Assembly (NCBI GenBank): GCA_031763025.1 | Contig: JASSKH010000003.1 | Coordinates: 17,162,477 to 17,226,476, forward strand | Direction of reading: 5' to 3' | DNA: 64,000 nucleotides | Source of the DNA: Macrocystis pyrifera | Lineage: Eukaryota > Sar > Phaeophyceae > Laminariales > Laminariaceae | In this document: positions 52,443-64,000 of the stretch, in pieces | Numbering within the stretch: the stretch's first letter is position 1 | How the letters are laid out: each line of letters opens with the position of its first letter | Notes under the pieces: generated by a model | The model's input: only the letters and a program-made list of their open reading frames with translations | The model's database searches: none | Told to the model about the DNA's origin: nothing | Made by a program: the position numbers and the translations under genes

Positions 52443-55400
52443 GGGTTGGTCAAACCACTTGTCCCAGATTTGTAGTCTAGTTTCCGACAGGTGCAAAGGC
52501 TAGACTCTTTTTTTATCGAGGCGTATTGTCTCGACGCTCATTGATGATCGCCACAAGGTGTCACGGTCTCCACTGATTTTGTCATTGGGGGAACTACTCC
52601 AGCCTCGACCACCCGTCAAGCTGCTACTAAAATTTAGGTCACCTGCCGTTTCTCTACCTCGACTCCTTGCTGGATTACCGCTACACGTCGCTACGTATGT
52701 CTGTACCAATCACCATCCTGAAGAGGGGTCGCTTCACCCAGACTCCTTCATTTAAGGTAGCATGTGAAATGATACGTTTCTATATTATTGTTTTTGTCGA
52801 TTGTCCAGACCAGTCACGGCTGGTTGTCCAAACCAGTTACGGCTGGTTTGAAGTCTATTTCCCAACCGGTACGAAGGCTAGCTAGGGAGTTTTCGCCAAA
52901 TATTGTCTGCATGTTCACTGTTGGTTTTCAAAATGAGAAACAGCTTCACGGTCTACACTAGTTTCGTCACTGGAAAAGCTACTACAGCGTGGATCACCTA
53001 GCGAGTTGCTCATGACTACTGGGTCACCTGCCAATTCTCTATGTCAACTCCCCCCTGGACTCCCGCCGCAGTTAGTTTTAGTGGGGTACTTCTCCCGACG
53101 CTGAACAAATCACCGTTTGCTGAAGAGGCGGTGTTTTACATGTTTTCCCTCCTTCCAGGTGATATGTATAATCATGCGTTTACTCTTTGCTTCTACCGGC
53201 TAGCCAAATCAGTTACCGCTGGTTTGTCGTCTATTTCCCAACCGGTACGAAGGTTGGGCTAGCTTAGTTTCGCGAAATGTGTCTGTACGCTCACTGCTGA
53301 TCGTCAAATGGGAAACGGTCGCCACTGGGTTCGTCTCTGTGAAAGCGACTCCAGCCTGGACCACCCAGCGAGCTGCGTATGAATACTGGGTCACCTGCCA
53401 GGTTTAGATATCGACTTTTCCTTGGGCTCCCGCCACAATTAGTGTTAGTGCCGTACTTCTTCCGACGCCGAACCAATCACCATTTGATGAAGAGGGGGCG
53501 TTCTACCTGGACTCCCTATTTTCAGGTGGTATGTAAATTCATGCGTTTCGTGCTGTTTGCTTCTACCGCATGGCCAAACCAGTTACCGCTGGTTTGTGGT
53601 CTACTTCCCAACCGGTACGAAGGCTAGGCTAGGTTAGTCTTGCAAAGTATGGTCTGTACGCTCACTGCTGATCGTCAAAGTGGGAACCGACCGCCACTGG
53701 CTTCGGTACTCGGAGAGCCACTCCAGCCTGGACCACCCAGCGAGTTGCTCATGACTACTGAGCACCTGCCAGCCCTCGTTAACGACGTTTCCCTGGACTC
53801 CCGCCGCAGCTGGTGTTCGTGGGGGATTTTTACCAACGCTCACCCAACCATTATCTGCTGAAGAGGAGCCATTCTACCTGGACTCCCTCCTTTCAGGTGA
53901 GATGCGAAATCATGCGTTCATCTGCCTGCTTTTACCGGTTGGCCAAGCCAGTTATCGCTGGTTTGTGGTCTATTTCCCAACCGATACGAAGGCTAGGCTA
54001 GGTTAGTCTCGCAAAATATGTGTCTGTACGCACACTGCTGATTATCAAATGGGAATCGGCGCCACGGCCGTCCCTGGGCTCGTCACTGGAGAAGCCACGC
54101 CAGCTTGGACCACCCAGCGAGCTCCGTATATCTACGAGGTCACCTGGCGGGTCTCGACATCGACGCTTCCCTGGACTCCCGTGCAGCTAGTGTTGGTGTG
54201 ATACGTTTTCCAAGCCTCAACCAATCACCAGTTGTCTCAAAGAGGGGGCGTTCTACCTGGACTCGCTCCATTCAGGTGAGATGCGAAATCATGTGCTTTG
54301 TTCTGTTTGCTCCTACCGGTTGGACAAGCCAGTTACCGCTGGTTTGTAGTCTTCTCCTCAACCGGTACGAAGGCTAGGTTAGGCTAGTCTCGCGAAATGA
54401 GGTCTGTACGCTCACTGTTGATTGTCAAAGTGGGAAACGGCGTCACGTCCGGCACTGGGTTCGTCGCTGGGAAAGCCACGCCAGCCTGGACCACCCAGCG
54501 AGCTGCGTATGACTACCGGCTCACCTGCCAGGTCTCTACGTCGGCGTTTCCCTGGACTCCCGCCAAAGTTAGTGTTTGTGGGGAATTTTTTCCAACGCTC
54601 ACCCAACCACCATCTGCTGAAGAGGGGCCGTTCTACCTGGACTCCGTTATTTTAGGTGATATTCTAACTCATGCGTTCATCTGCCTGCTTTTACCCGTTA
54701 GCCAAACCAGTTACCGCTTGTTTGTAGTCTATTTCCCAATCGGTATGAAAGCTCTAGGTTAGTCTCGCGAAATGTCGTATGTGCGCTCACTGTTGATTGT
54801 CAAAGCGGGAAACGGGGTCACGGCCGGCACTGGGTTCGTCACTGGGGGAACCACGTTAGCCTGGACTACTCAGCGAGCTGCGGATGACTACCGGATTACC
54901 CGCCCGGTCTCGACCCCTTTCCCATGACTTCCGCCGCAGTTAGTGCTAGTAGTACTTCTCTCGACACTGAACCAATCACTGATTGCTGAGGAGGGGGTGT
55001 TATACACGCTTTCCCTCCTTACAGGTGATATGCAGAATCATGCGTTTACTCTGTTAGCCAAACCAGTTACCGCTGGTTTGTCGTCTATTTCCCAACCGGA
55101 ACGAAGCTGGGGCTAGCTTAGTCTCGCGAAATGTGTCTGTACGCTCACTGTTGATCGTCAAATTGGGAAACGGTCGCCACTGGGTTCGTCTCTGTGGAAG
55201 CGACTCCGGCCTGGACCACCCAGCGAGCTGCGTATGATTACTGAGTCACTTGCCAGGTTTAGACATCGACATTTGCCTGGGCTCCCGCCACAGTTAGTGT
55301 TAGTGGCGTACTTCTTCCGACGCCGAACCAATCGCCATTTGATGAAAAGGGGCGTTCTACCTGGATTTCCTACTTTAGATGATATGTAAATTCATGCATT

Positions 55401-58400
55401 TCGTTCTGTTAGCTTCTACCGGTTCGGCCAAACCAGTTACCGCTGGTTTTTGTAGCCTACGTCTCAACCGGTACGAAGGCTAGGCTAGGTAAGACTTGCG
55501 AAATGTCTTCTGTACGCTCACCGTTGATCGTCAAAGTGAGAAACGGCGTCATGGCCGGCACTGGGTTCGTCACTGGGGAAGCCACGCCAGCCTGGACCAC
55601 CCCGTGAGCTGCGGATGACTACCGTGTCACCCGTCCGGTCTCCCCCGACGTTTCCCTGGACTCCCGCCGCAGTGAGTGTTAGTGGGGGACTTCTCTCAAC
55701 ACTGAACCGTTCACCGTTTGCTGAAGAGGGGGTGTTCGACATGTTTTCCCTCCTTCAAGGTGACATGTAAAATCATGCGTTTACTCTTTGCTTCTACCAG
55801 TTGGCCAAGCCAGTCACCGCTGGTTTGAAGTGTATTCAAACAACCGGTACGAAGGCTAGGCTAGGTTAGTCTTCCGAAATGTGTGTTTGTACGCTCACTG
55901 CTAATCGTCAAATGGGAAACGGCGTCACAGCCGTCCCTGGGTTCGTCACTGGAGAAGCCACGCCAGCTTGGACCACCCAGCGAGCTGCGTACAACCACGA
56001 GGTCATGCCAGGTTTCGACATTGACGTTTCCCTGGACTTTTAAGCAGCTAGTGTTGGTGTGGTACGTTTTCCAAGGCTCAACCAATCACCAAATATCTAA
56101 AAGGGGCGTTCTACCTGGACTCGGTCCATTCAGGTGAGATGTGAAATCATGTGTTTTGTTCTGTTTGCTCCTACCGGTTGGCCAGACCAATCACCGCTGC
56201 TTTGTAGTCTACTTCTCAACTGGTACGAAGGTTAGGCTAGGTTAGTCTCGCGAAATGTCGTCTTTACGCTAACTGTTGATCGTCGAAAAGGGAAACGGCG
56301 TCACGTCCGGCACTGGGTTCGTCACTGGGGAAGCCACGCCAACCTGGACGACTCAGCGAGCTGTGGATGACTACCGGGCCACCCGCCTGGTTTCTACCCC
56401 GACGTTTCCCTGGACTCCAGCCACAGTTAGTGTTAGTGGGGGACTTCTCTCGACGCTGAGCCAATCACCGTTTGCGGAAGAGGGGGTGTTCTACATGTTT
56501 TCCCTCCTTCAAGGTGACATGTATAATCATGCGTTTACTCTTTGCTTCTACCGGTTGGCCAAGCCAGTTACCATTGGTTTGTGGTCTATTGAATCTACCG
56601 GTACGAAGGCTAGGCTAGGTTAGTCTCGCGAAATGTGTGTATGTACGCTCATTGCTGATCGTCAAATTGAAAACGGCGTCACGGCCGTCATTGGGTTCGT
56701 CACTGGAGAACCCACGCCAGCTTAGACCATCCAGCAAGCTGCGTATAACTACAAGGTCACCTGCCAGGTCTCGACGTTGACGTTTCCCTGGACTCCTATG
56801 CAGCTAGTGCTAGTGGCGTAGTTCTTCCGACGCTGAACCAACCACCATTTGATGAAGAGGGGTCGTTCTACCTGGACTCGGTCCATTCAGGTGAGATGTG
56901 ATATCACGTGCATTTTTTTTTTGCTCCTACCGGTTGGTCAAACCACTTACCGCTGTTTGTAGTCTATTAAACCAACCGGTACGAAGGCCAGGCTAGGTTA
57001 GTCTCGCGAAATGTCGGTTGTACGCTCACTGTAGCTCGTTAGAGTGGGAAACGGCGTCACGGCCGGCACTGGGTTCGTCACTGGGGAAGCCACGCCAGCC
57101 TGGACGACTCAGCGAGCTGCGGATGACTACCGGGTCACCCGCCCGGTCTCTACCCCGACGTTTCCCTGGACTCCTGCCACAGTTAGTGTTAGAGGGGGAC
57201 TTCTCTCGACACTGAACCGCTCACCGTTTGCTGAAGAAGGGGTGTTCTACATGTTTCCCCTCCTTCAAGGTGACATGTAACATCACGCGTTTACTCTTCG
57301 CTCCTACCGGTGGGCCAATCCAGTTACCGCTGGTTTGTAGTCTGTTGAACCAACCGGTACGAAGGCTAGGCTAGGTAAGTCTCGCAAAATGTGTGTCTGT
57401 ACGCTCACTGCTGATCATCAAACTGGAAACGGCGTCACGTCCGGCACTGGGCTCGTCACTGGAGACGACACGCCAGCCTGGACCACCCAGCGAGCTGCGT
57501 ATAACTACAAGGTCACCTGTCAGGTCTCGACATTGAATTTTCCCTGGACTCCTATGCAGCTAGTGTTAGTGGCGTAGTTCTTCCGACGCTGAACCAATCA
57601 CCATTTGATGAAGAGGGGACGCTCTACCTGGACTCGCTCCATTCAGGTGAGATGTGATATGTGCTTTGTTCTGTTTGCTCTCATCTGTTGGCCAAACCAG
57701 TTACCGCTGGTTTGTCGTCTATTTCCCAACCGGTACGAAGGTTAGGCTAGGTTAGTCTCGCGAAATGTCGCCTGTACGCTCATTGTTGATCGTCAAATGG
57801 GAAACGGCGTCACGTCCGGCACTGGGTTCGTCACTGGGGAAGCCACGCCAGCCTGGACCACCCAGCGGGCTGCGGATGACTACCGCGTCACCCGCCCGGT
57901 CTCTACCTCGACGTTTCCTTACATTCCCGCCGCAGATAGTGTTAGTGGGGGGCTTCTCCCCGACGCAGAACCAATCACCGTTTGCTGAAGAGGAGGTGTT
58001 CTACATAATTTCCCTCCTTCAAGGTGCTACGTAAAATCATGTGTTTACTCTTTGCTTCTACCGGTTGGCCAAGCCAGTTACCGCTGATTTGAAGTTTATT
58101 AAACCAACCGGTACGAAGACTAGGCTAGGTTAGTCTCGCGAAATGTCGTCTGTACGCTCATTGCTGATCGTCAAATGGGAAAGAGCATCACGTCCGTCAC
58201 TGGGTTCGTCACTGGAGAAGCCACGCCAGCTTTGGACCACCCAGCGAGCTGCGTACGACTACTAGGTCACCTGCCAGGTTTCGACATTGACGTTTCCCTG
58301 GACTCCTAAGCAGCTAGTGATAGTATGGTATGTTTTCCAAGGCTCAACCAATCACCAGTTGTCTCAAAGAGGGGGCGTTCTACTTGGACTCGGTCCATTC

Positions 58401-61400
58401 AGGTGAGATGTGAAATCATGTGTTTTGTTCTGTTTGCTCCTACCGGTTGGCCAAACCACTTACCGCTGCTTTGTAGTCTACTTAGCAACCTATGCAGCTA
58501 GTGCTAGTGGCGTAGTCTTTCCGACGCTGAACGAATCACCATGTGAAGAAGAGGGGGCGTTCTACCTGGACTCGCTCCATTCAGGTGAGATGTGATGTCA
58601 TGTGTTGCGTTTGGTTTGCTCCTACCGGTTGGCCAAACCAGATACCGCTGGTTTGTCGTCTACCAGGTATTTCCCAACCGGTACGAAGGGTAGGCTAGGT
58701 TAAACTCGCGAAATGTAGTCTTTACGCTCACTGCTGATCGTCGAATAGGGAAACAGCGTCATGGCCGGCACTGGATTTGTCACTGGGGGAGTCACGCCAG
58801 CCTGCACCACCGCACGAGCTGCGGATGACTACCAGGTTACCTGCCAAGTCTCGACGTCGACGTTTCCCTGGACTCGAGTCACAGTTAGTGCAGTGAAAGA
58901 CTTCTCTCGACGCTGAATTACTCACCGTTTGCTGAAGAGGGGGTGTTCTATATGTTGTCCCACCTTTCAGGTGAGATGCGAAATTACGCGTATATTATTT
59001 GCTTCTACCGTTGGCCAAACCAGTTACCACTGGTTTGTAGTCTTCTCCTCAACCGGTACGAAGGCTAGGCTAGGTTAGTCTCGCGAAATGTCGTCTGTGC
59101 CCTCACTGTTGATCGTCGAAACGGGAAACGGCGTCATGGCCGGCACTGGGTTCATCACTGGGGGAGTCACGCCAGCCTGAACCACCCCGCAAGCTGCAGA
59201 TGAATACGAGGTCACCTGCCAAGTCTCTACGTCGACGTTTCCCTGGACTCCCGCCAAAGTTGTGTTAGTGGCGTACTTCTCTCGACGCTGGACCACTCGC
59301 CGTTTGCTGAAGAGGGGGTGTTGTATATGTTCTCCCTCCTTTCAGGTGAGATGCGAAATTACGCGTGGACTCTTTGCTTCTACCGGTTGGCCAAACCAGT
59401 TACCGCTGGTTTGTAGTCTTCTCCTCAACCGGTACGAAGGCTAGGCTAGGTTTGTCTCGCGAAATGTCGTCTGTACCTCCACTGTTGATTGTCGAAATGG
59501 GAAACGGCGTCACGTCCGGCACTGGGTTCGTCACTGGGGGAGCCATGCCTGCCTGGATCACTCAGTGAGCTTCGGATGACTACCGGGTCACCTGCCAGGT
59601 GTCTACCCCGACGTTTCCCATGACTTCCGCCGCAGCTAGTGTTAGTGGGGGACTTCTCTCGACGCTGAACCAATTACGTTTGCTGAAGATGAGGCGTTCT
59701 ACATGTTCTTCCTCCTTTCAGGTAATTTGCAAAATCATGCGTTTACTCTTTGCCCCTACCGGTTGACCAAGCCACTTACCGCTGGTTTGTAGTCTTCTCC
59801 TCAACCGGTACGAAGGCTAGGCTAGGTTAGCCTCGCGAAATGTGTGCCTGTACGCTCACTGCTGATCGTCGAAATTGGCAACGGCGTCACGGCCGTCACT
59901 GGGTTCATCACGGGAGAAGCCACGCCAGCCTAGACCACCCAGCGAGCTGCGTATAACTACGAGGTCACCTGCCGGGTCTCGACATCGCCTTGTTCCCTGG
60001 ATTCCTATGCAGCTAGGGATAGTGTGGTACGTTTTCCAAGGCTCAACCAATCACCAGTTGTCTCGAAGAGGGTGTTCTACCTGGACTCGCTCCATTCAGG
60101 TGAGATGTGAAATCATGTGTTTTGTTCTGTTTGCTTCAACCGGTCGGCCAAGCCAGCTACCGCTGGTTTGTAGTCTATTAAACCAACCGGTACGAAGGCT
60201 AGGCTGAGGTAGTCCCGCGAAATGTGTGTCTGTACGCTCACTGCTGATCGTCGAAATGGGAAACGGCGTCACGGCCGTCACTGGGTTCATCACTGGAGAA
60301 GCCACGCCAGCCTGGACCACCCAGCGAGCTGCGTATAACTACGAGGTCACCAGTCAGAGCTCGACATCGCCTTGTTCTCTGGACTCCTATGCAGTTAGTG
60401 ATGGTGTGGTACGTTTTCCAAGGCTCAACCAATCACCAGTTGTCTCAAAGGTGGCGTTCTACCTTGACTCGCTCCATTCAGGTGAGATGTATAGTCATGC
60501 GTTTACTCTTTGCTTCAACCGGTCGGCCAAGCCAGCTACCGCTGGTTTGTAGTCTATTAAACTAACCGGTACGAAGACTAGGCTCGGTTAGTCTCACGAA
60601 ATGTGTGTCTGTACGCTCACTGCTGATCAATAAATGGGAAACGGCGTCACGGCCGTCACTGGGTTTATCACTGGAGAAGCCACGCCAGTCTGGACCACCC
60701 AGCGAGCTGCGTATAACTACGAGGTCACCAGCCAGATCTCGATATTGCCTTGTTCCCTGGACTTCTCTGCAGCTAGTGATAGTGTGGTACGTTTTCCAAG
60801 GCTCAACCATTCACCAGTTGTCTCAAAGCGGGCGTTCTACCTTGACTCGCTCCATTCAGGTGAGATGTATAATCATGTGTTTTGTTCTGTTTGCTTCAAC
60901 TTGTTGGCCAAGCCGGCTACCGCTGGTTTGTAGTCTATTAAACCAACCGGTACGAAGGTTAGGCTAGATGTCTCGCGAAATGTGTGTCTGTACGCTCACT
61001 GCTGATCGTCAAATGGGAAACGGCGTCACGGCCCGTCACTGGGTTCGTCACTGGAGGAGCCACGCCCGTCTGGACTGCCCAGCGAGCTGCGCATAACTAC
61101 GAGGTCATGCCAGGTCTCGAAATTGACGTTTCCCTGGACTCCTAAGCAGCTAGTGCTAGTGGCGTAGTTCTTCCGACGCTGAACCAGTCACCATTTGATG
61201 AAGAGGGGACGTTCTACCTGGACTCGCTCCATTCAGGTGAGATGTGATATGTGCTTTGTTCTGTTTGCTCTCATCGGCTGGCCAAACCAGTCACCGCTGG
61301 TTTGTCGTCTATTTCCCAACTGGTACGAAGGTTAGGCTAGGTTAGTCTCGCGAAATGTCGTCTGCACGCTCATTGTTGATCGTCAAATGGGAAATGGCAT

Positions 61401-63765
61401 CACGGCCGGCACTGGGTTCATCACATGGGGAAGCCACGCCAGCCTGGACCACCAGCGGGCTGCGGATGGTTACCAGGTCACCTGCCAGGTCTCTACCCCG
61501 ATGTTTCCCTGGACTCCAGCCACAGTTAGTGTTAGTGGGGGACTTCTCTCGAAGCTGAATCATTCGCTCTTTGCTGAAGAGGGGGCGTTCTACATGTTCT
61601 CCGTCCATTCAGGTTATATGCGAAACCACGCGTTTACTCTTTGCTTCTACCGGTTGGCCAAACCAGTTACCGCTGATTTGTAGTCTATTAAACCAACCGA
61701 TACGGAGGCTAGGCTAGGTTAGTCTCGCGAAATGTCGTCTGTACGCTCACTGTTGATCGTCGAAATGGGAAAGAGCATCACGTCCGTCACTGGGTTCGTC
61801 ACTGGAGAACCCACGCCAGCATGGACCATCCCACAAGCTGCGTATAACTAGAAGGTCACCTGCCAGGTCTAGACGTCGACGTTTCCCTGGACTCCTATGC
61901 AGCTAGTGCTAGTGGCGTAGTTCTTCCGACGCTGAACCAACCACCATTTGATGAAGAGAGGGGTGTTCGACATGTTCTCCCTCCTTCAAGGTGATAACCG
62001 GTACGAAGGCTAGGCTAGGTTAGCCTCGCGAAATGTGTGTCTGCACGCTCACTGTTGATCGTCAAATGGGAAACAGCGTCACGGCCGTCACCGGGTTCGT
62101 CACTGGAGAAGCCACCTCAGCAAGCTGCATATAACTACAAGGTCACCTGCCAGGTCTCGACATCGCCTTGTTCCCTGGATTCCTATGCAGCTAGTGTTAG
62201 TGGCGCAGTTCTTCCGACGCTGAACCTATCACCATTTGATGAACAGGGGGCATTCTACCTGGACTCGCTCCATTCAGGTGAGATGTGATATAATGCGTTT
62301 TGTTTTGTTTGCTCCTACCGGTTGGTCAAACCAATTACCGCTTGTTTGCAGCCTATTTCCCAACCGGTACGAAGGCCAGGCTAGGCTAGTCTCGCGAAAT
62401 GTCGTCTGTACGCACACTGTTGCTCGTTAAAGTGGAAAACGGCGTCACGGCCGGCACTTGGTTCGTCACTGGAGAAGCCACACCAGCCTGGACGACTCAG
62501 TGAGCTGCGGATGACTACCGGGTCACCCACCCGGTCCCTACCCCGACGTTTCCCTGGACTCCCGCCACAGTTAGTGTTGGTGAGAGACCTCTCTCGACAC
62601 TGAACCGTTTGCTGTTTGCTGAAGAAGGGGTGCTCTACATGTTATCCCTTCATTCAGGTGAGATGCGGAATCATGCGTTTACTCTTTACTTCTACTGCTT
62701 GGCCAAACCAGATACCGCTGGTTTGTAGTCTATTTCCCAACCGGTACGAAGGCTAGGCTAGGTGAGTCTCGCGAAATGTCGTCTGTAAGCTCACTGTTGA
62801 TCGTCAAAATGGGAAACGGCGTCACGTCTGGCGCTGGGCTCGTCACTGGAGAAGCCACGCCAGCCGTCACGGCCGGCACTGGGTTCGTCACTCGGGAAGC
62901 CACGCCAGCCTGGACCACTCAGTTAGCTTCGGATGACTACCGAGTCACCTGCCAGGTCTCTACCCCGACGTTTTCCATGACTTCCGCTGCAGCTAGTGTT
63001 AGTGGGGGACTTCTCCCGACGCCGAACCAATCGCCGTTATCTGAAGAGGGATTCTACATGTTCTCCTGCCTTTCAGGTGATGTTCAAAATCATGCGCTTG
63101 CTCTTTGCTTCTATCGGTTGGCCCAGTTACCGCTGGTTTGTAGACTATGAACTCAACCGGTACGAATACTAGGCTAGGTTAGTCACGCGAAATGTGTGTC
63201 TGTACGCTCACTGCTGATCGTCAAATGGGAAACGGCGACACGGCCGCCGCTGAGTTCGTAACTGGAGAAGCCACGACAGCCTGGACCACCCGGCGAGCTG
63301 CGTATGACTACAAGGTCACCTGCCAGGTCTCGACATCGCCTTGCTCCTGGACTCCTATGTGGAGTACGTTTTTCAACTGTTAACAAATCACCATTTGATG
63401 AAGAGGGGACGTTCTACGTGGACTCGTTCCATTGAGGTGAGATGTGAATCATGTGCTGTGTTCCTTATGCTTCTATCGGTTGGACAAACCCTTCACCGCT
63501 GGTTTGAAGCTACGTCTCAACCGGTACGAAGGCTAGGTTAGGCTAGTCTCGCGAAATGAGGTCTGTACGCTCACTGTTGATTGTCAAAATGAGAAACGAG
63601 TCATGGCCACCACTGGGTTTGCCACGGGGGAAGCTACTCCAGCCTGGACCACCCAGCGAGTTGCTTATGGCTACTGGGTCAACTGCCAGTCGTTTACCTC
63701 GACTCCTTGTTGGACTCCCCCCGCAGCTGTTGCTGGTGAGGGACTTATTTCGCAGGGCCGCGGTG
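52443..63765 (+). repeat. Tandem array of about 29 exon-plus-intron units (375-bp period)
   Basis: Marker sequences recur every 370-380 bases across 11 kb: AACCGGTACGAAGGCTAGGC, TCGCGAAATGT, TACGCTCACTGTTGATCG, GCCACGCCAGCCTGGACCAC, TTTCCCTGGACTCC, and CTCCATTCAGGTGAGATG. Approximate starts of the TCGCGAAATG marker: 53270, 53640, 54008, 54390, 54763, 55123, 55490 and so on to 63547. One exon-like part per unit (about 75 codons) reads GTGFVTGEATPAWTTQRAA, YRVTCQVS, FPWTPAAVSVSGG, FAEEGAFYLDSLHSG. It is followed by a donor-like CAG|GTGAGA and an intron-like part of about 150 bp. Many units carry stops or small gaps. The protein pattern resembles an IPT/TIG-type immunoglobulin-like repeat (inference). 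Confidence 0.88.
54431..54655 (+). pseudogene. Best-preserved array unit: 225-bp exon-like segment
   Basis: It begins after GATTGTCAAAG (54430) and ends at TTATTTTAG|GTGATA (54655). It is open throughout when read from the third base: GNGVTSGTGFVAGKATPAW, then YDYRLTCQVSTSAFPWTP, KVSVCGEFFPTL, FYLDSVIL. It both starts and ends in phase 1, so any number of copies can be joined without changing frame. The intron-like spacer after it (54656-54805) is exactly 150 bp, GT...AG, with a branch-point-like CTCACTGTTGAT near its 3' end. Confidence 0.55.
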
Positions 63766-63784
63766 GGTGTGCTCCTTACGCACC

Positions 63785-64000
63785 GGGTGTGGGCTCAATG
63801 ATGATCGTACGGTAATGGTAATGCTGCTTACGCCCGCACGCTGACATCGGCCTTTCGATTCGATGCCTCTGCTGCCTCTCTCGTCGCCTATCCCTATAGC
63901 AGCGCTTTTCGATGGTAGCAGTGTGGTACCTCGACTACCCACCGCACACGGTCGGCATCAATTTTCGACCTAATCGGCCGGAGGATCGCAGCGCATCTGA
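63785..64000 (+). repeat. Right flank of the array, homologous to 51508-52215
   Basis: CGTACGGTAATGGTAATGCTG, CCTTTCGATTCGATGCC, CGACTACCCACC and CATCTGA repeat the left flank in the same order, without about 250 bases present on the left. The copy runs off the window. Confidence 0.65.

Noticed and set aside
52443..63765. CRISPR array or centromeric satellite reading of the long tandem array
   Set aside because: The units are 375 bp with no conserved-repeat and unique-spacer structure. The protein-like, phase-symmetric part fits exon duplication better than a plain satellite, though this is not proven.

Overview
The window is nuclear DNA from a repeat-rich eukaryote. It has spliced-looking GT-AG exons, LTR retrotransposons, a LINE, several terminal-inverted-repeat elements, satellites and long homopolymers, and no bacterial operon structure. 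I suspect an alga, perhaps a brown alga or another stramenopile, because of the GC-rich coding islands in simple-repeat-rich intergenic DNA and the very frequent short motifs TACCTGGTA/TACCAGGTA and CAGCAGTAC. That assignment is weak.

Layout. 1-3904: an old, internally deleted Ty3-type LTR element, truncated by about 12 bases at the window edge. 3905-4442: a TAC microsatellite and a spacer. 4447-15465: an 11-kb LTR retrotransposon with both LTRs and a 4-bp target duplication. Its order is gag, proline-rich linker, NADAR domain, aspartic protease, reverse transcriptase, RNase H, long disordered linker, integrase, Tudor-like tail. Every pol domain is broken by stops or frameshifts, and the integrase tail carries a small inversion. 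15.7-24.3 kb: mostly non-coding, with a nested hairpin TIR element and small tandem repeats. 24.37-26.12 kb: the only host-gene-like locus outside the large repeat array, with a two-exon plus-strand gene of unknown function abutting a protein-like minus-strand frame. 26.1-39 kb: non-coding DNA with TIR elements, two copies of a 105-bp TA-flanked MITE, a tandem tRNA-like SINE and a minus-strand LTR fragment. 39.3-43.5 kb: a dead minus-strand LINE with RRM-like, endonuclease, reverse transcriptase and zinc-finger parts. 44.3-49.8 kb: minisatellite, dispersed repeats and a satellite of about 170 bp. 49.8-64 kb: an apparent decayed host gene made of about 29 tandem copies of a 375-bp exon-plus-intron unit.

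Most notable are three things. First, a NADAR (YbiA-like, ADP-ribose glycohydrolase-type) domain sits inside a Ty3-type polyprotein, which suggests a retroelement that may deal with ADP-ribosylated nucleic acid. Second, a micro-inversion lies exactly between two short inverted matches in the integrase. Third, the giant 375-bp array looks like repeated phase-symmetric exon duplication of an extracellular, IPT/TIG-like domain.

All domain names come from motif recognition by eye. No database search was run.
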